From Eubacteriales bacterium (GTDB lineage Bacteria > Bacillota_A > Clostridia > Christensenellales > Aristaeellaceae): a stretch of DNA of 6,546 bases. A model generated the notes under the pieces. The model was not told the origin of the DNA and did not search any database. It saw only the letters and a list, made by a program, of their open reading frames with translations. The stretch is taken from positions 1 to 6,546 of the forward strand of contig JARKQO010000470.1 in NCBI GenBank assembly GCA_029974855.1, written 5' to 3'. Below, in pieces: positions 1 to 3,524 of this stretch. Both the position numbers and the translations under genes were made by a program. Position 1 is the first letter of the stretch. The number at the start of each line of letters is the position of its first letter.

Positions 1-225
1 GAGCTTTTCGGCCCCAGGCACATGGCCACCAACTACGGCATGGTGCTGCTGGGCTTTGGGATCGGCGCGGTGGCCTCCTCCTACATTGCGGGCCACTACA
101 AAAACGTTGCGGCCCAGGACATCTCTTTGATGACGCCGGCCTTCTTCATCGGGGCGGCCTGCGCCTGCGGGGCCCTGGTGCTCATGCTCCTGCTGCGCAA
201 AGAGAACCCCAAGGCCGCCGGCTAA
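1..225 (+). CDS. MFS transporter, OFA-like, C-terminal fragment
   Basis: This is the last 74 residues of an integral membrane transporter; the reading frame is open from base 1 and the start lies outside the window. The ATG at 22 is internal. The visible part has a cytoplasmic-loop-like stretch LFGPRHMATNYG, a glycine-rich membrane helix (about residues 13-30), a short polar loop, a second hydrophobic helix (about 44-65) and a basic tail (RKENPK). The 'LFG...TNYG..' element before a Gly/Ala-rich helix is characteristic of the oxalate/formate antiporter (OFA) family within the major facilitator superfamily, so these are probably TM11 and TM12. The substrate cannot be told from this fragment. 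Its TAA stop overlaps the ribosome binding site of the next gene, so the two are probably cotranscribed. Confidence 0.8.
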   Translation, partial: ELFGPRHMATNYGMVLLGFGIGAVASSYIAGHYKNVAAQDISLMTPAFFIGAACACGALVLMLLLRKENPKAAG

Positions 226-234
226 GGAGGCACC

Positions 235-645
235 ATGGAAATTACAAGCTTTGATATCCAGCCCTATCTGGACAGGCTGGACCCCAAGCGGGTAGAGGAT
301 ATCCGCGTTTTGCTGGACATGGGCGCCAGGATTACCGGAAAGGAGCCTGCCCTGTGGGGCGAGATCGTGGGCTTTGGGAAGCTCCATTACCGGTATCCCA
401 CCGGGACCCAGGGGTTCATGCCCGGCGTGGCCTTTGCCGGCCGCAAGCAGGCCCTGACGGTGTACGCTTCCTTTGATGTAGCCCAATACCCGGAGCTGGA
501 GCGGTTGGGAAAGTTTACCCATGGCAAGAGCTGCCTGTACATCAAGAAGCTGGCGGACGTGCGGCTGGACGTGCTGGAAGCCATTATGGAGCGGGCCTAC
601 CGGGACGCGCTGAACTATGACTTTGTGACCCCCATGGAGTATTAG
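235..645 (+). CDS. DUF1801 (YdhG-like) domain protein
   Basis: This is a small, probably cytosolic protein of 136 residues with no signal peptide or membrane segment. The start is fixed by a strong TAAGGAGG at 223-230, four bases before the ATG. The sequence fits the DUF1801 family: an N-terminal helical part, then 'PALWGEIVGFGKLHYRYPTG' (about 38-57), a strand region with 'GRKQALTVY' (69-77), and the conserved 'LGKFTHGKSCLYIKKLADV' (91-109), followed by a C-terminal helix. The length is close to the usual single-domain size. The biochemical function of the family is not established, so none is assigned. It lies nine bases after the transporter stop and likely forms the end of that operon, with a hairpin downstream. 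Confidence 0.85.
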   Translation: MEITSFDIQPYLDRLDPKRVEDIRVLLDMGARITGKEPALWGEIVGFGKLHYRYPTGTQGFMPGVAFAGRKQALTVYASFDVAQYPELERLGKFTHGKSCLYIKKLADVRLDVLEAIMERAYRDALNYDFVTPMEY

Positions 646-701
646 GGGGGAGGATGGGCCCGGGCCGGAGGCGGCCGAGCAGGGGAGTTGCCGGGTAAGG
701 G

Positions 702-728
702 AAGGGCCCGCCGGGAAGGCGGGCCCTT
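702..728. terminator. Strong hairpin between convergent genes, likely bidirectional terminator
   Basis: Perfect 11-bp stem AAGGGCCCGCC (702-712) and GGCGGGCCCTT (718-728) with a 5-base loop GGGAA. It sits between the end of the DUF1801 gene (+) and the end of the RHH gene (-), whose TAA stop (728-730) overlaps the stem. Both sides have only short T stretches, so termination strength is uncertain, but stem strength and position fit a shared terminator. Confidence 0.7.
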
Positions 729-925
729 TACGGCTTCTCTTGGCCCACTTTTTTTGCCTCGGCCAAGTGGATTTTGCCATGCCTGTCTTCAAATTCCCTG
801 ATGCAGTTGTTGATGAGAAACATGATTTGCCCGCTGGCAGAGCGCGCCTCGTAGTTGGCCACATAGTGGAATTTCCGCAATACATCCTCATCGATCCGGA
901 TGCTGATGTGCTTCTGTTTTTTCAT
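728..925 (-). CDS. Arc/MetJ-like ribbon-helix-helix DNA-binding protein
   Basis: This is a 65-residue DNA-binding protein, probably a dimeric transcriptional repressor. The fold is readable: a short basic N-terminus (MKKQK), a beta strand HISIRID (about 6-12) that would insert into the DNA major groove, helix A DEDVLRKFHYVANYEA (about 12-27), the turn RSASGQ, and helix B with INNCIREFEDRHG (about 38-50). The C-terminal tail is charged. Related Clostridia proteins share the 'YEGRS...EFEKEHG' pattern. I chose the ATG at 925 because a GGGAG lies eight bases upstream and the RHH strand begins right after it; a GTG at 952 (74 residues, AAGGGG upstream) or an ATG at 940 are alternatives. The gene is divergent from the SLOG gene, and repeats between them are candidate operators, so autoregulation is likely but inferred. 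It could also act as an antitoxin-like partner. G+C is about 49% by hand count, below the flanks. Confidence 0.85.
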   Translation of the reverse strand: MKKQKHISIRIDEDVLRKFHYVANYEARSASGQIMFLINNCIREFEDRHGKIHLAEAKKVGQEKP

Positions 926-964
926 TCGGCTCGCTCCCATCACTTGAAACACACTTGATTCCCC

Positions 965-993
965 TTTATTTTAAGTGCGTGTTGTGATACAAT
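965..993 (+). promoter_or_regulatory. Extended -10 promoter for the SLOG gene
   Basis: TACAAT (988-993) matches five of six bases of the sigma-A -10 box and is preceded by TG at 985-986, giving the extended -10 pattern TGnTAnAAT. The -35 position (TTTATT, 965-970, 17-base spacer) is poor, as is usual for extended -10 promoters. The start would be near 1000, next to the inverted repeat at 1001-1019, so repressor binding there could block transcription. Confidence 0.5.
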
Positions 994-1007
994 GCCGATA
1001 TGCACTA

Positions 1008-1013
1008 ATTATA
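1008..1013 (-). promoter_or_regulatory. Candidate -10 box for the RHH gene
   Basis: On the minus strand these bases read TATAAT, a perfect -10 hexamer, inside the inverted repeat 1001-1019. The start would be near 1002, leaving a leader of about 75 bases that contains the CACTTGA repeats. No convincing -35 is seen at the right distance (ACCCTT at 1036-1031), so this is tentative. Confidence 0.35.
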
Positions 1014-1044
1014 AGTGCACAGAATTCCGAAAGGGTTGATTTGG

Positions 1045-1551
1045 ATGGAGAGGGCACGAACCTGTTGCTTTACAGGACATCGCAGATTACCCAAAGAAAA
1101 GATCGGGTCCATTCTCCTGCGCCTGAACCAAGCGGTGGATACCCTCATCGCGCAAGGAATCACGGATTTTATCTCCGGCGGCGCGCTGGGATTTGACCAG
1201 ATGGCCGCTTCTTTGGTGGTTGCCAAAAAGGCGGTGGGAAATCCCCTTCGCCTAATTTTTGCGTTGCCATGCAAGAATCAGGATGAATTTTGGAGCGCCG
1301 ACCAGAAAAAGCTTTACTGTGATCTGTTGGCGGAAGCGGATGAGGTGATCTACGTGTCGGAGGCGTATACCAGGGGATGCATGAAAAAGCGCAACCGCTT
1401 TATGGTGGATCGATCGGCCTATTGCATTTGCGCAAGGCTGCGCCCCTTGAGCGGAACGGACCAAACCATCGGGTACGCGGCCCAAAGGGGAACCACGGTC
1501 ATCCATACGGCGGGGGAAGAGGCAAATGTCAAAAGGAAGCCGATCCCGTAA
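1045..1551 (+). CDS. SLOG superfamily protein, YpsA/DUF1273-like
   Basis: This is a 168-residue soluble protein of the SLOG (SMF/DprA-LOG) Rossmannoid superfamily, YpsA-like branch. Seen motifs, in order: CCFTGHR (7-13), the glycine-rich nucleotide-binding loop SGGALGFDQMAA (44-55), FALPCKNQDEFW (72-83), ADEVIYVSEAYTRGCMKKRN (98-117), RFMVDRSAYCICA (118-130) and SGT (136-138) before a final helix and strand. The length matches the family (about 170-190). In many relatives the late loop reads GGT; here it is SGT. SLOG proteins are predicted to bind or sense nucleotides; B. subtilis YpsA affects cell division when overproduced. The precise role here is unknown. The ATG at 1045 is chosen over a GTG at 1015 because GAAAGGG lies nine bases upstream and homology begins at CCFTGHR; 1015 also lies in the operator. 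It is divergent from the RHH gene and has about 55% G+C by hand count. Confidence 0.85.
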   Translation: MERARTCCFTGHRRLPKEKIGSILLRLNQAVDTLIAQGITDFISGGALGFDQMAASLVVAKKAVGNPLRLIFALPCKNQDEFWSADQKKLYCDLLAEADEVIYVSEAYTRGCMKKRNRFMVDRSAYCICARLRPLSGTDQTIGYAAQRGTTVIHTAGEEANVKRKPIP

Positions 1552-1574
1552 GGACCGGCTCCTATCGCTTCCTT
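1533..1574. terminator. Hairpin at the convergent SLOG/ferritin junction
   Basis: AAGGAAGC (1533-1540) pairs with GCTTCCTT (1567-1574); after one bulged C the stem continues with GAT (1542-1544) and ATC (1564-1566). On the minus strand the right arm runs into TTTTGACATTT, a fair U-tract for ending ferritin transcription; on the plus strand the tail GATCACTTCTTT is weaker. The left arm lies inside the last codons of the SLOG gene. Confidence 0.45.
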
Positions 1575-1613
1575 GATCACTTCTTTCCCTGGCGTCCCTG
1601 GGAGCAGCCTCCC

Positions 1614-2093
1614 TTACCGCTGGCCCATCTCGGCGTCCAGGATGTACAGGCCCGACCACTGGTGGGCGATCCGCTCCAGCCGTTCCACCAGCACGGTGAA
1701 GGTGTCCTCCTCCTCGATCTGCTCGTCCACGAACCAGGCCAGCAGGTTTAGCACCCGCTGCTCCTTCTCCTCCCGGGCGGCATCCACCAAGGCGTGGATG
1801 CGGGAGGTCACCACCTTCTCGTGGGCCAGGGCCTTTTGGAAAACCTCCTCGATGGAGGCGAACTTGCCATCCCCCGGGTTCAGGGGGCGGTACTGGATGC
1901 CGTAGCCGGTCTCTTGCAAAAAGGCCTTGATCCTTCCCGCGTGCTCCATCTCCTCCTTCACCTGCTTGTCGATGAAGTGAACCATGCCCTTCATGTTCTG
2001 CTGGGCCAAATAGGCGGACATGGTGGCGTAGATGTAGGCGGACTCCAATTCAAAATTCATCTGTTCGTTGAGTCCATCGTATAGCTTGCTCAT
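1614..2093 (-). CDS. ftnA: Non-heme ferritin (iron storage)
   Basis: This 159-residue protein should assemble into a 24-subunit cytosolic cage that oxidises Fe(II) and stores it as a ferric mineral. It aligns well with E. coli FtnA by eye, offset by two residues. The ferroxidase ligands are all present: E15, E48 and H51 (EMEH), E92 (AHEK), Q125 and E128 (DEQIEEE), and Tyr22 at the position of the conserved tyrosine. The four-helix bundle is complete and ends in the short GLYILDAEMG helix typical of FtnA. There is no heme-binding Met signature of bacterioferritin that I could assign, so FtnA-type is preferred. The ATG at 2093 has AAAGGA eight bases upstream and matches the family start; the longer open frame upstream is not plausible. 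The gene is monocistronic, divergent from the AlkZ-related gene. No clear Fur or PerR box was seen. Confidence 0.95.
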   Translation of the reverse strand: MSKLYDGLNEQMNFELESAYIYATMSAYLAQQNMKGMVHFIDKQVKEEMEHAGRIKAFLQETGYGIQYRPLNPGDGKFASIEEVFQKALAHEKVVTSRIHALVDAAREEKEQRVLNLLAWFVDEQIEEEDTFTVLVERLERIAHQWSGLYILDAEMGQR

Positions 2094-2147
2094 GATACTC
2101 GTCCTTTCAGGGTGGGTGTAGGCGGGGCGGTGAAGCACTGTGCCAGT

Positions 2148-2175
2148 AGTATACCGCCCCAGGCCCCGGTTGAAA
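2148..2175 (-). promoter_or_regulatory. Candidate ferritin promoter
   Basis: Minus-strand TATACT (2153-2148) matches five of six bases of the -10 box. TTTCAA (2175-2170) lies 16 bases upstream as a weak -35. The predicted start near 2141 would give a leader of about 48 bases before the ferritin ATG. Confidence 0.45.
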
Positions 2176-2211
2176 CCCTTCCTTCTCATTTTCGCCGCCG
2201 GGATAAGCAAA

Positions 2212-2233
2212 AGCCCCCGCCCGCCTGGGGGCT
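2212..2233 (-). terminator. Intrinsic-terminator-like hairpin, minus orientation
   Basis: AGCCCCC (2212-2218) pairs with GGGGGCT (2227-2233), with an 8-base loop. Read on the minus strand the stem is followed by TTTTGCTTA, a typical U-tract; on the plus strand it is followed by G-rich sequence. It lies between the divergent ferritin and AlkZ-related promoters, so it would stop minus-strand transcripts before they reach the ferritin promoter. Confidence 0.5.
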
Positions 2234-2257
2234 GGGGGTGAATTTCTTCAAGGCCTG

Positions 2258-2266
2258 TGGTATCAT
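2258..2266 (+). promoter_or_regulatory. Extended -10 promoter for the AlkZ-related gene
   Basis: TGGTATCAT gives a TG one base before TATCAT (2261-2266), a five-of-six -10 match. The -35 position (GTGAAT, 2238-2243) is weak. The start near 2273 would give a leader of about 33 bases containing the strong ribosome binding site. Confidence 0.45.
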
Positions 2267-2290
2267 GGGCGAAGGAAGGAAGTTCTTGCA

Positions 2291-2298
2291 AAAGGAGG
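2291..2298 (+). promoter_or_regulatory. Shine-Dalgarno that fixes a TTG start
   Basis: AAAGGAGG is a near-perfect match to the 16S rRNA tail and lies seven bases before the TTG at 2306. No ATG or GTG is in frame at a suitable distance, so TTG is the start of the AlkZ-related gene. Confidence 0.8.
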
Positions 2299-2305
2299 CA
2301 TTCCC

Positions 2306-3001
2306 TTGATTCGGAGCTACGAGGATTTTGTGCGGGCGCTGCTGGCGGCGGGGTTCTCTATGGGGGGCGGAAACAGCGGGGGCATCTACTCGGTGATCTC
2401 CTGGAACTGGGGCCAGGAGCCCCCTTATGAAACCCCGGTCCGCTGGCATACCGGGGACCCGGAAACGGACCCCTGGGAGTGGCGCATGCGGGTGCTGGAG
2501 GAAAGGGATGATATCGCCTATGGGAAGCTGTTCTTTGGGAAGAGCGGCTTTGTGACCAAGGACTGGTATCCGGACTTTTTGGCCGTCCGGCGGCGGGGGG
2601 AGAGCCTGGCGGAGGCCTATGCCCAGGGGCGGATCAGCCATTACGCCAAGCGGGTGTATGAGGCCATGGAAGGCCACGAGGCCCTGGCGCTGCACGAGCT
2701 GAAGCAGGCCGCCGCCTTTTCCAAGGAGGATGCCTCCAAGTTTGACAGGGCCCTGGTGGAGCTGCAAGGGAAGATGTACCTGACCCTGTGCGGCAGGCGG
2801 CAAAAGTGCTCCCAGACCGGGGAGCCCTACGGCTGGTCCTCCACGGTGCTTTGCAAAGCGGAGGGCTTCTTTGGCCCCCAGGTGTGGGAGGCTTCCCTGG
2901 GCAGGGACCCCCAGGAGGCCGCCCGGCGGATTGAGACCCAGGTGCTGCGCCTGAACCCCAACGCGGCCCCCAAGACCATCCGGAAATTTATCCTGGTATA
3001 A
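2306..3001 (+). CDS. AlkZ-related protein (function unproven)
   Basis: This is a 231-residue protein without signal peptide or membrane segments. It resembles the proteins annotated as AlkZ-related in Clostridia, with recognisable blocks: RWHTGDPETDPWEWR (46-60), AYGKLFFGKSGFVTKDWYPDF (71-91), ELKQAAAF (131-138), FDRALVELQGKMYLT (147-160) and RRQKC..TGEPYGWSS (164-179). AlkZ/YcaQ proteins are winged-helix DNA glycosylases that unhook cross-links and alkylated bases, but the catalytic Gln-x-Gln motif of true AlkZ is not visible here and this protein is much shorter, so glycosylase activity should not be assumed. The assignment rests on remembered pattern similarity. The start is TTG, chosen from the AAAGGAGG seven bases upstream. 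It is transcribed alone, divergent from ferritin and convergent with the operon at 3034-6546. Confidence 0.6.
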   Translation: MIRSYEDFVRALLAAGFSMGGGNSGGIYSVISWNWGQEPPYETPVRWHTGDPETDPWEWRMRVLEERDDIAYGKLFFGKSGFVTKDWYPDFLAVRRRGESLAEAYAQGRISHYAKRVYEAMEGHEALALHELKQAAAFSKEDASKFDRALVELQGKMYLTLCGRRQKCSQTGEPYGWSSTVLCKAEGFFGPQVWEASLGRDPQEAARRIETQVLRLNPNAAPKTIRKFILV

Positions 3002-3033
3002 GGAACCAGGGAGAATCAAGCCCTGTCCGGGGC

Positions 3034-3498
3034 CTATTTTCCCTTGCGCACCGCCTGCCAGATTTCAAAGCGGAACTCCTCGCCTTGGGTATCGCCGCAG
3101 TCATACAGCTCCACGCTCAGGGGCGCGCCGTAGGCGTAGACCCCGTTGGTGGGAAGCCATTCCTCATACAGGTACCGGTTGAGCTTTTGGAGGGCCTCGG
3201 GGATTTTTCCACGGCCCTCCAGCACCACCCAGGTCAAAGCGGGTAGGGTCACCTTCTCAAAGCCCTTGGGCACAGGGGCGTCGGGGGCGCAAGGGTCGGC
3301 GATGTAGTAGCGGAAGCTGCTGTCGTCGTTATCCTTGCCCACGCACACGCCATACATGCCGCTGACGGTTTTGTGGTACCCCTTCTGGAAGAACTCCTCC
3401 CAGTACAGGGGAATGTCCCCAAAGGCGGAGCCCATGGAAAAATCCCGGCCCATGCCCAGAAAGGACATGGTCTCCTTGTTCTCAATCCTGGGATTCAT
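3034..3498 (-). CDS. Stand-alone GyrI-like / AraC effector-binding domain protein
   Basis: This 154-residue cytosolic protein is a single small-molecule-binding domain of the GyrI-like (AraC effector-binding, SHS2-derived) type. Seen features: an N-terminal strand with 'ENKETMSFLGMGRDF' (6-20), helix 'DIPLYWEEFFQKG' (28-40), the YGV.. strand (49-52), 'SFRYYIAD' (61-68), 'LPALTWVVLEGRG' (85-97), the helix 'LNRYLYEEWLPTNG' (106-119) and 'PLSVELYD' (126-133), where Glu130 corresponds to the buried acidic residue that binds cationic ligands in relatives such as BmrR. There is no helix-turn-helix, so it is not a regulator by itself; it may bind a ligand, sequester a toxic compound, or hydrolyse a substrate as some family members do. 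The ATG at 3498 has AAGGAGG seven bases upstream. It follows pyruvate kinase by 26 bases and is the last gene of the operon. Confidence 0.8.
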   Translation of the reverse strand: MNPRIENKETMSFLGMGRDFSMGSAFGDIPLYWEEFFQKGYHKTVSGMYGVCVGKDNDDSSFRYYIADPCAPDAPVPKGFEKVTLPALTWVVLEGRGKIPEALQKLNRYLYEEWLPTNGVYAYGAPLSVELYDCGDTQGEEFRFEIWQAVRKGK

Positions 3499-3524
3499 GG
3501 AGATGCCTCCTTCATAAATGGGAA

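Larger units (their letters stand above)
941..1019. promoter_or_regulatory. Candidate RHH operator: five phased AAGTG-type half-sites
   Basis: Half-sites are CACTT at 941-945 and 952-956, AAGTG at 973-977, CACTA (one mismatch) at 1003-1007 and AAGTG at 1013-1017. Centres are 11, 21, 30 and 10 bases apart, all close to whole helical turns. CACTTGA is an exact direct repeat (941-947, 952-958); TAAGTGC is an exact repeat (972-978, 1012-1018); TGCACT (1001-1006) and AGTGCA (1014-1019) form an inverted repeat. Binding by the neighbouring RHH protein is inferred. Confidence 0.6.

Noticed and set aside
728..1551. Classical toxin-antitoxin pair
   Set aside because: RHH proteins can be antitoxins, but the genes are divergent rather than in one operon, and the SLOG protein has no known toxin domain (RelE, MazF, PIN, Fic). 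It is kept as an open module, not called TA.
1600..1613. GGGAG/CTCCC hairpin right after the ferritin stop as its terminator
   Set aside because: The stem is only 5 bp and no U-tract follows on the minus strand; the hairpin at 1533-1574 is a better candidate.
1252..1659. Minus-strand open frame opposite the SLOG gene, possible toxin
   Set aside because: Arg-rich shadow translation overlapping the ferritin 3' end, with no ribosome binding site and no motif.
2094..2291. N-terminal extension of ferritin
   Set aside because: The frame is open upstream, but the added residues have no ferritin homology. The ATG at 2093 has a good ribosome binding site and matches the FtnA start, and the promoter candidate lies inside this stretch.
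2186..3019. Minus-strand open frame (277 codons) opposite the AlkZ-related gene
   Set aside because: Pro/Gly/Leu-rich shadow translation with no family pattern. The plus-strand gene has a perfect Shine-Dalgarno and recognisable blocks.
3007..3033. Small hairpins between the convergent AlkZ-related and GyrI-like genes as terminators
   Set aside because: Only a 5-bp (CAGGG/CCCTG) and a competing 4-bp (GCCC/GGGC) stem are present. TATTTT follows on the plus strand, but stem strength is too low to call with confidence.
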